Origin: Paracoccus sanguinis
GTDB taxonomy: Bacteria; Pseudomonadota; Alphaproteobacteria; Rhodobacterales; Rhodobacteraceae
NCBI RefSeq assembly: GCF_900106665.1
Contig: NZ_FNNA01000006.1
Coordinates: 58,129 to 122,128, forward strand
Length of the DNA stretch: 64,000 bases
Direction of reading: 5' to 3'
Position 1 is the first letter of the stretch. The number at the start of each line of letters is the position of its first letter. Below, one piece after another: positions 33,472 through 41,464 of this stretch. Both the position numbers and the translations under genes were made by a program. Under the pieces are notes generated by a model. It made no database searches, was not told the DNA's origin, and saw only the letters and a program-made list of their open reading frames with translations.

Positions 33472-33992
33472 GGGTGCAGACCCGGAAAACGCTCGCGCGA
33501 CAGCCGCGCCATGGGGAACGGTTCGACCTCGATCTCTTCCCGCGAAAACTGCAGCGTGATCTCGTCGGCAGTGATCTCGCTGCTCACGAGGGACAGCCCG
33601 CTCCACTCCGCCTCGACGAGGTCAGGGGAGCTGGCCAGCACCACGGCCATGCTGAGCGATGCCGGGTCCGTCATGCTGCGCAGCAGCGTCGTCATGCCGA
33701 CGTCGAGGTTCTCGAGCACGATGGTCGCCGCCGCCGGCGCATCTTCGAGGTCGGAAGGGATCAGGGCCGAGGCGATGATCCACAGGAAGGGATCACGGGT
33801 CGGGTCGGCCCCGCGCCAGCTCGAGCGGGTGCCGTAGACGAGCGGCTCATCCGAGATCCGGACCGTGTTGTCGGTGGACAGCCGGATCGGTGCCGAAAGA
33901 GAGGGATGCTCGATGTGCAGCAGCAGGACGTGGATGTCCTGCGACGCCGGGGCGTCAAGCGACAGTCGGGCGTTGAGAGACAGGCGGCGCAT
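33468..33992 (-). CDS. DUF1833 family tail tip protein
   Basis: A 174-residue protein with the DUF1833 layout: early LLLHIEHPSLSAPIRLSTDNTVRIS, then WIIASALIPSDLEDAPAAATIVLENLDVGMTTLLRSM, and a C-terminal DEITLQFSREEIEVEPFPMARLSRERFPGLHP. Members are found next to NlpC/P60 genes in tail tips of lambda-like and B3-like phages, where they are thought to form part of the baseplate, similar in position to lambda gpL. No enzymatic motif. Coupled to the next gene by GTGA. Confidence 0.75.
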   Translation of the reverse strand: MRRLSLNARLSLDAPASQDIHVLLLHIEHPSLSAPIRLSTDNTVRISDEPLVYGTRSSWRGADPTRDPFLWIIASALIPSDLEDAPAAATIVLENLDVGMTTLLRSMTDPASLSMAVVLASSPDLVEAEWSGLSLVSSEITADEITLQFSREEIEVEPFPMARLSRERFPGLHP

Positions 33993-34050
33993 GCCGACCC
34001 TGTCCCACGCGCGCGCGACCCCCGGAGACCGGGAACCCCTTCGCCCGGCG

Positions 34051-34476
34051 TCAGGGCATGACCACCACGCTGAACGCGAACCTGAACCCCACGTCGCCGA
34101 TCATGGTCTCGACCGGGGGCTCGTCGCCGAACGAACACAGGCGCAATGCGGCCATGACCAGGGGCGCGCCCGCGCCGGTCAGCAGCGGAGCGCCCGTCGA
34201 GGCGTTGAGCGCCCAACCGTCCGTGACCGGGTCGGGCATCCAGAACAGCACCGAACCATAGGCCGTGCCCTGCTCGTAGAACCGGTCGAACAGGGCCTTG
34301 CCGTTGCGGTCGGTCACCAGCGAAACGCCAATGACCGTGCTTACCGAGCTGAACCGGCGTCGCCATGCAGGCGGACCGGCCTCCCCCTGGCGACGGCGCC
34401 GGGCATCCTGCCGCTGCGACTGCCACCCCGACCGCTCGAACTGGGTGAGGCCCGCGGGCCAGACGGGATAGCTCAT
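34051..34476 (-). CDS. Putative minor tail (distal tail) protein
   Basis: A 141-residue protein beginning MSYPVWPAGLTQFERSGWQSQRQDARRRR and containing VSLVTDRNGKALFDRFYEQGTAYGSVLFWMPDPV. It sits between the tape measure and DUF1833 genes, where lambda has gpM and B3-like phages have a distal tail protein. Its ATG overlaps the tape-measure stop by 4 bases. The fold is not recognised with certainty; the role comes from position. Confidence 0.6.
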   Translation of the reverse strand: MSYPVWPAGLTQFERSGWQSQRQDARRRRQGEAGPPAWRRRFSSVSTVIGVSLVTDRNGKALFDRFYEQGTAYGSVLFWMPDPVTDGWALNASTGAPLLTGAGAPLVMAALRLCSFGDEPPVETMIGDVGFRFAFSVVVMP

Positions 34477-37400
34477 CGGCGCGGTCCCCTCGTAGTGACG
34501 CTGTAGCGTTGGCGCAGCACCTGCGCGGCCCTCCCGCCGGGCACTGTCAGTGCTCCGGCGACGGCGTCCGAGAGGACGAGCTGATACTGGCGGCCGCCTC
34601 GCTCGTCCCGCGTCTCCTTGACCTCGCCCGTAACCGGCGCCGAGGACTGGTTGATGACCTGCACCACCGGGCGCGCGTCGACGATCGGCTGGTCACCGCC
34701 CCGGCCCGCGAGCCCGGCCAGCGAACTGACCAGCGCCCCGGCGTTCTCGAGCATCCGGGGCGTCATGACCCGCTCGCCGTTCCGCAGCATGGCAAGGCGC
34801 TCGTCCGATCGCTTCCGGTTGCCGGCGCTGTAAGTTCGCATCACCCCCGTCCCACCCGTGTGCGCGGTCGGCAGCGTGACACCGGTCGAGGCGGCGCCGG
34901 CTCCGAGCGCGCCCCCGAGAGCGTTGGCAGCCGACTGCAACAGCCCGTTCAAGCCCGGTTGAATGGCCTGTTGCCAAGCGAAGCGCGCGAGCTGCTCGAG
35001 CGAAAAGTCCACGAGGTCCTCGAGCGACGCTTTGCCGGTGGTGACGAAGCTGGCGAAGGCATCCTCCCCGCCCTTGGCCCAGCCGGTGATCAGGTTTTCC
35101 GACAGGTCCGCCCAGCTCATCGCGTTGTCGCTGAGCTCGGCAAAGCCGCGCTCGATGCCGGCCGCCCAGGCCCCCTGGCGCGCCAGATCGTCCTCACGCG
35201 CCTTGGCGATCTGCTTTTGGTACACGGCTTCGATGTCGGCGGCGAACGCCTCGTACCCCGCCTTGGTCTTGTCGAGCCCGGCCAGAGCCTGCGCCTTCCA
35301 GCGATCGGCCGCGGCCACCGCGCGCTCGTAGCTGGGCGTCAGCTTGTCGAGCTCGGCCGTGACCCCGTCGCGCACCCTCTGGTCCTGGTCGGCGCGGGTC
35401 TTCATCTCGCGCGCGCGCCGGTCAGCGTCCTGCTTGCGCTGGCGCGCCCCCTCTTCCTGTGCGGCAAGGGCCGCATCGTTGGCCTCACGGACGCCGATGG
35501 GATCACCGAACGCCGCAGCCTCACCCATCCGGCGGTTGTAGTTCATCGGCCGACCGGTCTTGCCCTGCTCGCGCTCGGACTTGGTGTAATCCATGGCGAG
35601 CCCGGCGATCGCCTGGGCGATGATCTGGGCGTCGCCGGTCTGCAGCGCCGGCTGGATGCGCTGGGGGATCGAGCCGTAGTTGTGCTGGATCGAGGCCACC
35701 GCCGCGACCTGATCGGCCGTGAAGCCCGCCCAGGCGGCGCCGATGATCCGCTGCTGCTCGTCCAGGTAGCCGCGGATGCGCCGGTCGAGATCGCGGTCGG
35801 CGTCGGCCTTGTTCACAGCCTCGCCGGCGGCGAGGGAGCGGCGGCTGCCGTCCGGCAGGGTAATGGTGCTCGACCCCCAGCCGCCGCGGTTCGCATTCTC
35901 GTCCCACTTCGCGACCGGCGCGTAACCCTCGTACCGCTCGATCATCGCACGGGTCGCAGAGACGGCGTCGGTGCTGGCGATCATGGCGCCCGCGCGCCGG
36001 CTGGCCGCATAGCCTTGGTAGCCCGACACCTGGGCGCGGGTGAGACTGCCGGCTGCGGCCGCGGTTTCGTCGGCGAGGATGCCGGCCCACTCGGCCACCG
36101 ATCTCATCGCCTCCTCAAGGCCCGACAGGTCCTCGTCGTCGAGGTCGGCGACGTTGCGGCGGGCTTCGGCGACGAGGTCGCGCACCAGCGTGACATTCCC
36201 GCGCAAGGCGGCATCGCGGTCGAAGGTGACGCGGCCGGCGGTGGTCTCCAGTTCGCCGAAAGCCTTCTCGAGCGCCGACACGCGGCCCTCCGCGTCCGTG
36301 GTGGCCGTGATCTGTCGGTCGGTCTCTGCGATGACGGCGCGGGCGGTGGCCGCGGCGGCGGCGTCACGGGCCGTGATCGCCGCGCCGAGCCGCTGCTCGG
36401 CCTCGGCGCGGATGGTGGCAAGGCGGGCAAGGTCGTCGTGCCGGGCGGTGGCCTGATCGAGCACGTCGCGATAGGCCGCCGCGGCCTCGGCCGAGCCGTT
36501 GAAGCTGGCTTCGACCTCGGCGACACGGATGGCCGTGTCGCCCATCGTCGCAAGCATCGTGGCCAACTCGGCATTGAGCGCGGTTACCGGCCCGCCATCG
36601 GCCATGTCCCTGATGAGCTGCTGGACCCGCTTCGCCACCTCTTCGACCTGCCCGGTCCGCGCGAGCAGGTCGATCTCCTGCCGTCGGGTCTGGAATTCGT
36701 CGAAGGCCAGACCGCGGCCGCCGGTGAGCTGCGCGTAGTTTGCGCGCTCGAGCATGGCCGTCTGCTCCTGGTTGTTCCAGATCGGCCGCGACCAGAAGCC
36801 CAACGACCCCCGGCCGATGGTCTTTTCGACGGTGGCGTCCAGGCTGTCGCCCAGGGCCTTGAACTGCGCGCCGCGGTCGAGGTCGAGCAGAGCCGCCGAC
36901 AGCTCGCGCACGGACCCGGCCATGCTCCCGAACGTGTCCTCGAGCCGCTTGTCGGAGACGATCGCCATCCGGTCCGAGACCGCGCCCAGTGCGGTGTCGA
37001 GGTTGGAGAGCGCGGCTTCCGCTTCCTTGGCCGCGTTTCCAGCGCCCAGGAATGCAGAGCTGAGAGGGACGCCGATCGCCACGACCGCACCCGCCACGGC
37101 GCCGAGCGCCCCGAACCCGCCGAGCAGCTGCGGCAGCTGCTGACCGAGGGCGACGGACGCGGCTGTGCCGGCGCCGATCTGGGTGGCGAGGTCGCCGATC
37201 TGGAACGACACGTTCTGGATCTGGCCCCGGACCGCCCCCGACCCGCGGCCGACGGCGCCCTGGGCGTTGTCGAACTTCAGCGCTGCTGCGCGTGCGGCCT
37301 CGTATTGCCGTTCGAGCCGCCCGACCATCTCACCGTGGGTGCGAGCGTCCGTCAGCCCTGCGCGGAGCGCCCGGTTCAGCTCCTTCTGTGCGGCCGAAAA

Positions 37401-37712
37401 CTGCTGCTCGGCCCTCCACGCCGGATCGATGGCGCCACGCAGCGCCTTGAACTGGGCCTCTTGCTCGGCCAGCGCGCGGCTGAAGACGTCGGCGGACCGC
37501 TCGGCCGAGGACATAGCCCGACCCACGCCCGTCGTCGCCTCGACCAGGTCGCGGACGGCGGTGCGGCTGGCGGCGCCTGCCCGCTGCATGTCGGCGCCGA
37601 GACGGGCGGCGCCCTTCGACACCCCGTCGAGCGCCCCTTCCGCCTGACGCATCGCACCGACCACCTGGGTGGCGTCGGCCGAGACGACCAGGCTTGCGCG
37701 CATCATGCTCAC
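34473..37712 (-). CDS. Tail tape measure protein with embedded lysozyme domain
   Basis: A 1079-residue tape measure protein. Residues 1-160 and 390-540 are long helical or coiled-coil stretches; a glycine/alanine-rich hydrophobic region lies at about 175-225. A phage-type lysozyme domain (about 586-735) is inserted: the catalytic-glutamate motif IERYEGYAPVAKWDENANRGGWG (E595), then AVASIQHNYGSIPQRIQPALQTGD and PMNYNRRMGEAAAF. It sets tail length and probably degrades peptidoglycan during DNA injection. It starts at GTG 37712 with AGGAG six bases upstream, overlapping the chaperone stop by 4 bases. The long antisense frame is not a gene. Confidence 0.9.
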   Translation of the reverse strand: MSMMRASLVVSADATQVVGAMRQAEGALDGVSKGAARLGADMQRAGAASRTAVRDLVEATTGVGRAMSSAERSADVFSRALAEQEAQFKALRGAIDPAWRAEQQFSAAQKELNRALRAGLTDARTHGEMVGRLERQYEAARAAALKFDNAQGAVGRGSGAVRGQIQNVSFQIGDLATQIGAGTAASVALGQQLPQLLGGFGALGAVAGAVVAIGVPLSSAFLGAGNAAKEAEAALSNLDTALGAVSDRMAIVSDKRLEDTFGSMAGSVRELSAALLDLDRGAQFKALGDSLDATVEKTIGRGSLGFWSRPIWNNQEQTAMLERANYAQLTGGRGLAFDEFQTRRQEIDLLARTGQVEEVAKRVQQLIRDMADGGPVTALNAELATMLATMGDTAIRVAEVEASFNGSAEAAAAYRDVLDQATARHDDLARLATIRAEAEQRLGAAITARDAAAAATARAVIAETDRQITATTDAEGRVSALEKAFGELETTAGRVTFDRDAALRGNVTLVRDLVAEARRNVADLDDEDLSGLEEAMRSVAEWAGILADETAAAAGSLTRAQVSGYQGYAASRRAGAMIASTDAVSATRAMIERYEGYAPVAKWDENANRGGWGSSTITLPDGSRRSLAAGEAVNKADADRDLDRRIRGYLDEQQRIIGAAWAGFTADQVAAVASIQHNYGSIPQRIQPALQTGDAQIIAQAIAGLAMDYTKSEREQGKTGRPMNYNRRMGEAAAFGDPIGVREANDAALAAQEEGARQRKQDADRRAREMKTRADQDQRVRDGVTAELDKLTPSYERAVAAADRWKAQALAGLDKTKAGYEAFAADIEAVYQKQIAKAREDDLARQGAWAAGIERGFAELSDNAMSWADLSENLITGWAKGGEDAFASFVTTGKASLEDLVDFSLEQLARFAWQQAIQPGLNGLLQSAANALGGALGAGAASTGVTLPTAHTGGTGVMRTYSAGNRKRSDERLAMLRNGERVMTPRMLENAGALVSSLAGLAGRGGDQPIVDARPVVQVINQSSAPVTGEVKETRDERGGRQYQLVLSDAVAGALTVPGGRAAQVLRQRYSVTTRGPRR

Positions 37713-38427
37713 GGTTCGCTCCTCATCAGCATCAGCGCCTCATGCTCGATCACCCGAAGATCACTCAGCAGTGCCGCATCGGGCGTGATCCCCAGCCAGC
37801 GCGCCGCGACGTCCACCGCGCCGAGGTCCAGCGCCACCGGGCGCAGCGGCCCCATCCCGCCCCCCGCCATCCGCCACTGGCCGAGCGTGGCGAGCACGAG
37901 ATCGATCAGCGGCCGCATCGTCTCGGGAAGGGTCAGGGCGCCTGGTTCGTCCACCAGCCCTGAGGCGGTGGCTCTGGCAGAGGCCTCGTCCAGACCCTGC
38001 GCCATCAGATCCTCGATCAGCTGGTTCGTCGCCGCCCGCCGCCCGTAGAGCAGGCGGGCGGCGGCGATCAGTTTTTTTCCGCGACGCCGCCCCGCAGAAC
38101 GGCATCGAAGTAGGCTTTCGCCACGGCTTCGCGGATCGGCCGCTGGCGCAGCAAGCGCTCGCGGTTCTCGGGGCTGAACGGCAGCGGCGTCCCGTCCGGG
38201 GTCTCGATGCCGTCCCAGCCGAGCAGCCGCTCCGCGAGAGCCGCGCGCTCGCCCGCCAGCAGGTCGGTCATCGCCGGCGTGGCGTCGCCGCCGCGCCGCG
38301 CGAACAGTTCGTCCTCCTCGACGAGCCGGAAGAGCGCCGTGAACTCGGCCGGGCGGCTCGCGCCGGCTTCCGGCATCTGGACGGTGACCGGCCAGTGGAA
38401 GGTGTAGTCGGGGTCGAACGTGAACAT
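37709..38427 (-). CDS. Tail assembly chaperone, frameshift product (G-T type fusion)
   Basis: The T-like part (37709-38071) has no start of its own that fits, and its frame begins inside the end of the 119-residue G-like gene. The slippery heptamer A-AAA-AAC at 38077-38071 is followed at once by the TGA stop of the G frame. A -1 slip would join 119 residues to 120 more (LIAAARLLYGRRAATNQLIEDLM... to ...HEALMLMRSEP), a 239-residue product. In lambda and many siphoviruses the G and GT proteins made this way guide assembly around the tape measure, whose gene is directly downstream here. Slippage is inferred from sequence. Confidence 0.8.
38068..38427 (-). CDS. Tail assembly chaperone, zero-frame product (G type)
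   Basis: A 119-residue protein starting MFTFDPDYTFHWPVTVQMPEAG and ending RGGVAEKN just at the slippery A-AAA-AAC site. The acidic helical middle (EFTALFRLVEEDELFARRGG) suits a tail chaperone that keeps the tape measure soluble. Its ATG overlaps the stop of the upstream 93-residue gene by one base. Most ribosomes should end here; a minority should slip to make the longer G-T protein. Confidence 0.8.
   Translation of the reverse strand: MFTFDPDYTFHWPVTVQMPEAGASRPAEFTALFRLVEEDELFARRGGDATPAMTDLLAGERAALAERLLGWDGIETPDGTPLPFSPENRERLLRQRPIREAVAKAYFDAVLRGGVAEKN
38071..38077 (-). promoter_or_regulatory. Programmed -1 ribosomal frameshift site
   Basis: The heptamer A-AAA-AAC is the classical X-XXY-YYZ slippery sequence. 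It lies in the zero frame as AAA-AAC followed immediately by TGA, and the -1 frame stays open for another 120 codons. It is the only homopolymer of this kind in a GC-rich tail operon. No downstream pseudoknot was modelled; the next bases are GC-rich and could form a stem. Confidence 0.8.
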
Positions 38428-38708
38428 CAGGGGGTCTCCTCTTCGACAAGCGCCCAGGTCGGCAGCTGGCAGCGGGCGATCGCCGAGCCACGAAATGCAA
38501 TGGGCCGGCGAGCAATGATGCGGCGCTCGCGCACCTCTGCGTTAGCGCGGGTGATCAGGCGAGCGCCCCCGATCAGCCGGTCTGCATCCACCAGTTCGCA
38601 GAAGGTCGCGAAGTCGGGCATCTCGGTCTCGATCAGCTCGAACGCGCCCTGCCCGCCCCGAATGTCGGCTTCCGGCTTGAACCAGACCTGGACAACGCAG
38701 CCGCCCAT
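38427..38708 (-). CDS. Small tail-module protein of unknown function
   Basis: A 93-residue protein beginning MGGCVVQVWFKPEADIRGGQGAFELIETEMPDFATFCELVDADRLIGGARLITRANAEVRERRIIARRPIAF. It lies between the tail tube gene and the chaperone genes with one-base overlaps on both sides (TGATG). In this place siphoviruses often encode a small tail completion or chaperone-like protein. No family was recognised with confidence. Confidence 0.65.
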   Translation of the reverse strand: MGGCVVQVWFKPEADIRGGQGAFELIETEMPDFATFCELVDADRLIGGARLITRANAEVRERRIIARRPIAFRGSAIARCQLPTWALVEEETP

Positions 38709-39637
38709 CACAGGAACTCGATCAGGATGTCGTCGTCGCCCTGGTCGGGCAGGAACACGAGGTCGATCGAGGCGCCGAGGTCGCCGTCGATGTTCTCCTC
38801 GCCCGCGAACTTCATCTGCACTCGGGGCGCGGCGATCCGCAGCCGCGAACCCGCCGTCGTCCCCAGCTCGAACACCAGCGCCTGGGTCGTGCCGGTCCGG
38901 GTCAGCCCGAGGATGTCCTTGGCTGCCAGCGTCGGCCACTTGACCTGCATCCGGCCCGAGAACCGGCGATCACCAAGGTCGGTGCCCCCGCAGTTCATGT
39001 ACTTGTCGACCTGCGGCTGGCGACCGTCGGTGAGGCTGAAGCTGCGCACGCAGAGGCGGGTCCCGCCGAGGGTGAAGGCCTGCATGTTCTCGGGCGTGCA
39101 CTCCAGCGAGCGGCCCCAGCTCGTGAAGTCGTGAGCGGCCGCGACATGGTTGGCCGGCGCGCCATAGCGTCCGCGCCGGTTGAAGCTGAAGAAGGCGCGG
39201 CGGCGCACCTCGGCCGTGAAGCCGAACGAGCCGCGGCACCCGACGACGTTCTGCTGGATCAGGCCGTTGCGCATCTGCAGCGTCGTGGAGGGGATCGCCT
39301 CGCCGGCGGGGGTGGGCGAATAGCCCACGCTCGCGCCGGTGACGACGGTCTCGGAAAGGCCCGAGCTGATGAGCTGCCGCCGCACCCGCGGCGGCGTTCC
39401 GGCCGCGCCGCTCGGCGTCGCCTCGACCTCGTACTCGACGGCCGCGTGCAGGTTGTAGAGGTCCTCGGGCTGCGCGCCCTCCCGCCCGGTGGCGAAGTCC
39501 TGCTCCTGCCAGTCGCCCTCGAGCGGCCGCATGGTCAGATTGCGGCAGAGCACCGCGTCCTCGGGCCCCGGGGCCGCGTCGGTCCCGGAGACAGTCTCCA
39601 GTTTTTCGCGGATCATCCGCAGTTGGTAGCCGCTCAT
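38708..39637 (-). CDS. Major tail tube protein
   Basis: A 309-residue protein, beta-rich, starting MSGYQLRMIREKLETVSGTDAAPGPEDAVLCRNLTMRPLEGDW. Its size, its place between the tail terminator and the chaperones, and the two similar halves (an EVRRRAFFSFNRRGRYG part and a later SGRMQVKWPTLAAKDILGLTRTGTTQALVFELGT part) fit a siphovirus tail tube subunit such as those of B3/D3112-like phages. The start at 39637 overlaps the previous stop by 4 bases; the longer frame to 39916 lies inside the upstream gene. Confidence 0.75.
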   Translation of the reverse strand: MSGYQLRMIREKLETVSGTDAAPGPEDAVLCRNLTMRPLEGDWQEQDFATGREGAQPEDLYNLHAAVEYEVEATPSGAAGTPPRVRRQLISSGLSETVVTGASVGYSPTPAGEAIPSTTLQMRNGLIQQNVVGCRGSFGFTAEVRRRAFFSFNRRGRYGAPANHVAAAHDFTSWGRSLECTPENMQAFTLGGTRLCVRSFSLTDGRQPQVDKYMNCGGTDLGDRRFSGRMQVKWPTLAAKDILGLTRTGTTQALVFELGTTAGSRLRIAAPRVQMKFAGEENIDGDLGASIDLVFLPDQGDDDILIEFL

Positions 39638-40086
39638 GGGGCGATCTCCAGTTGGGTGCGGCGATCGAACGCCACGGTGAACTCGTCCTGCCAGAACAGG
39701 GTGCCGTCCGCGCCGATGGCGCCCGAGAGAGCGCCGCGGGCAAACCGGCAGCCGTGATTGGCATCCTGCGGTTTCCAGGCGGTCAGGGCCCGGTGAACCT
39801 CTTTCCGGATCGGCAGCAGATCGCTCGTGGCAAGGCTTCCGGTCCGGTCGCCGATGTCGCGCACGCCGAGCACGACCGCGAAGCGCACAGTCACGACCTG
39901 CTCGAAGAGCTCGCACACCTCGTATCGGACCTCGCCGGCGGTCTCGCCCAGGACCACCACCCAGGCGGACGGGGGCAGGATCGTCTCGATGCGCGCGGCG
40001 CCAAGATCGCGGGCCGTGCCGACCTCGACGAGATCGGGAACGCCTGCCCTGAGCCGCGCGACGACATCTGCGGGGTCAAGCCACAT
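39634..40086 (-). CDS. Tail terminator-like protein
   Basis: A 150-residue protein: LDPADVVARLRAGVPDLVEVGTARDLGAARIETILPPSAWVVVLGE, then YEVCELFEQVVTVRFAVVLGVRD and LLPIRKEVHRALTAWKPQDA. This is the pattern of Gp37/tail terminator-type proteins (lambda gpU role) that cap the tail and join it to the head. The ATG at 40086 overlaps the upstream gene by 11 bases; a longer start at 40116 is possible but would overlap more. Confidence 0.7.
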   Translation of the reverse strand: MWLDPADVVARLRAGVPDLVEVGTARDLGAARIETILPPSAWVVVLGETAGEVRYEVCELFEQVVTVRFAVVLGVRDIGDRTGSLATSDLLPIRKEVHRALTAWKPQDANHGCRFARGALSGAIGADGTLFWQDEFTVAFDRRTQLEIAP

Positions 40087-40567
40087 CGTCGCCGGCCAGG
40101 TATGCGAGGGCCACATCCGTGAGCTGTGCCTGGTCCTCGTCCGAGATGCCGAGATACGGGCGGGCGGGGATCGTGACCTTGCCGCAGGTGACGAACTGGC
40201 CGTTGGCGAGGCGGAAGCTCAGCGCCCCGGCCACCTTCGGGACGATCTCGCCGCCGAACTGGTGGATGCCCGCGTAAGGCAGGTTCGATCCGACCTCGAC
40301 CTCGCGCGCGGACGCGGCCGACACGATGCTCTCGCGCAACCGCCCCGTGTCGTAGAGGGTCCGGCCGCCGTCCTCGCGCGCCCGCAGGCTTGGGGGCCAT
40401 GGCACACCGTCCGGCCCGATGTTCGAGCCGCCGATCCGGCTTTGGGCCGAACTCACGAGCTGGCTGCCGATCATATCCATCAGAGGGGTCAGGTCGGCCG
40501 CGCGCTGACCGATCTCATGCAGGGCGTCTTTCAGTGCCCCGTCCCGGAACTCGATCCGCCCTTCCAT
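40076..40567 (-). CDS. Phage virion morphogenesis protein (Mu gpG-like)
   Basis: A 163-residue protein with the virion morphogenesis family pattern: IGQRAADLTPLMDMIGSQLVSSAQSRIGGSNIGPDGVPWPPSLRA, GGRTLYDTGRLRESIVSAASAREVEVGSNLPYAGIHQFGG and IPARPYLGISDEDQAQLTDVALAYL. Mu gpG is needed for head-tail joining or tail assembly. ATG 40567 overlaps the gp36-like stop (TGATG); a GTG directly before it is the alternative. Confidence 0.85.
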   Translation of the reverse strand: MEGRIEFRDGALKDALHEIGQRAADLTPLMDMIGSQLVSSAQSRIGGSNIGPDGVPWPPSLRAREDGGRTLYDTGRLRESIVSAASAREVEVGSNLPYAGIHQFGGEIVPKVAGALSFRLANGQFVTCGKVTIPARPYLGISDEDQAQLTDVALAYLAGDDVA

Positions 40568-40995
40568 CACCAGCCACGCATGCTGTCGCGGGTCAACAGG
40601 CGCTCGGGACCATCCGTCATCGCCACCCCGCCCGACGTGTCGAGTGGCGGCGTGTCATCGTCCCCCAGCCCGATCTTGCCCGCAGCCACGTCGCGCAGCC
40701 ACGAGAGGGCGCCGTCCCGCAGCGCCTTCAGCCGATCGGTGTCGTGACCGAGGTTGCGGTAGAGCCGCCACATGGCGAGGTCGCGGCAGTAGACGTTGAG
40801 CGTGTGCGGCGGGTCGGCCAGCGGCAGGCTGACCTGCCGGCGCAGATAGCCGTCGATCTCGGCCGAGGCATCGGTCAGCGCCTGGGCCAGCCGTGCGTCG
40901 GACGCCGCCGCATCGCCTTGATCGAACCCCGCCAGCAACGCGAGGTCGCGGGCGGGGATGACGGCCTTCAGGTCGGCAACCGACGCATAGCTCAT
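40567..40995 (-). CDS. DUF1320 family protein (Mu gp36-like)
   Basis: A 142-residue protein: YASVADLKAVIPARDLALLAGFDQGDAAASDARLAQALTDASAEIDGYLRRQVSLPLADPPHTLNVYCRDLAMWRLYRN, the head-tail connector pattern of Mu gp36/HI1506-neighbour genes. It should be part of the neck. One-base overlap (TGATG) with the gp35-like gene on one side and the gpG-like gene on the other. Confidence 0.85.
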   Translation of the reverse strand: MSYASVADLKAVIPARDLALLAGFDQGDAAASDARLAQALTDASAEIDGYLRRQVSLPLADPPHTLNVYCRDLAMWRLYRNLGHDTDRLKALRDGALSWLRDVAAGKIGLGDDDTPPLDTSGGVAMTDGPERLLTRDSMRGW

Positions 40996-41453
40996 CAGGC
41001 AGCCTCGAGCTCGACCCGCAGCATCACGTCGCCGCGCAGGGCCTCGAGATCCTCGGCGCTGAACGCCGAGGCGGCGACCCGGGTGGTCCCGGCGGGCCAG
41101 CGCCGCCCCGCCCGCCGACGGCCGGCGGCGACGGAACAGGTGACCAGCAGGACGGTCCCCGTGATCGGGGCATCGTCGGTCGCGTCGCCGGGCAGCGGCG
41201 GCGCGGTCGAGGGTGCGTCCGCCGTGCCCACTTCGGGCATCGCATCGGCGGCTTCGCCCCCGACCACCACGGTCTCCTCGGTGACGCCCTCGGGCAGGCG
41301 CGAGGTCGTGCCCTGCTCGGGTGCCGCCTCCGGCGCGGCGGTCGCAGGCTCGCCCTTGACCACGAGGGTGTCTTCGGTGACGCCCTCGGGCAGCGGGGCG
41401 GTGTCGGCACTGGCGCCGGCGGCGCCGGCGGTGTCAGCGGGTTTTCGGGCCAT
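40995..41453 (-). CDS. Mu gp35-like (HI1506-type) head protein with internal repeats
   Basis: A 152-residue protein. The N-terminal half is acidic and disordered with two copies of LPEGVTExTxVVxGE (about residues 21-35 and 53-67); the C-terminal part GRRWPAGTTRVAASAFSAEDLEALRGDVMLRVELEAA matches the conserved end of Mu gp35/HI1506 proteins, which follow the capsid gene in Mu-like phages. The exact role is unknown. The repeats are a feature of this copy. Confidence 0.75.
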   Translation of the reverse strand: MARKPADTAGAAGASADTAPLPEGVTEDTLVVKGEPATAAPEAAPEQGTTSRLPEGVTEETVVVGGEAADAMPEVGTADAPSTAPPLPGDATDDAPITGTVLLVTCSVAAGRRRAGRRWPAGTTRVAASAFSAEDLEALRGDVMLRVELEAA

Positions 41454-41464
41454 CAGCTCGCTCC

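Noticed and set aside
29651..38048. Plus-strand open frames of 1227 and 1179 codons across the tail genes
   Set aside because: Antisense shadows of TipJ and the tape measure protein in GC-rich DNA; no domain, and the minus-strand products are clear phage proteins.
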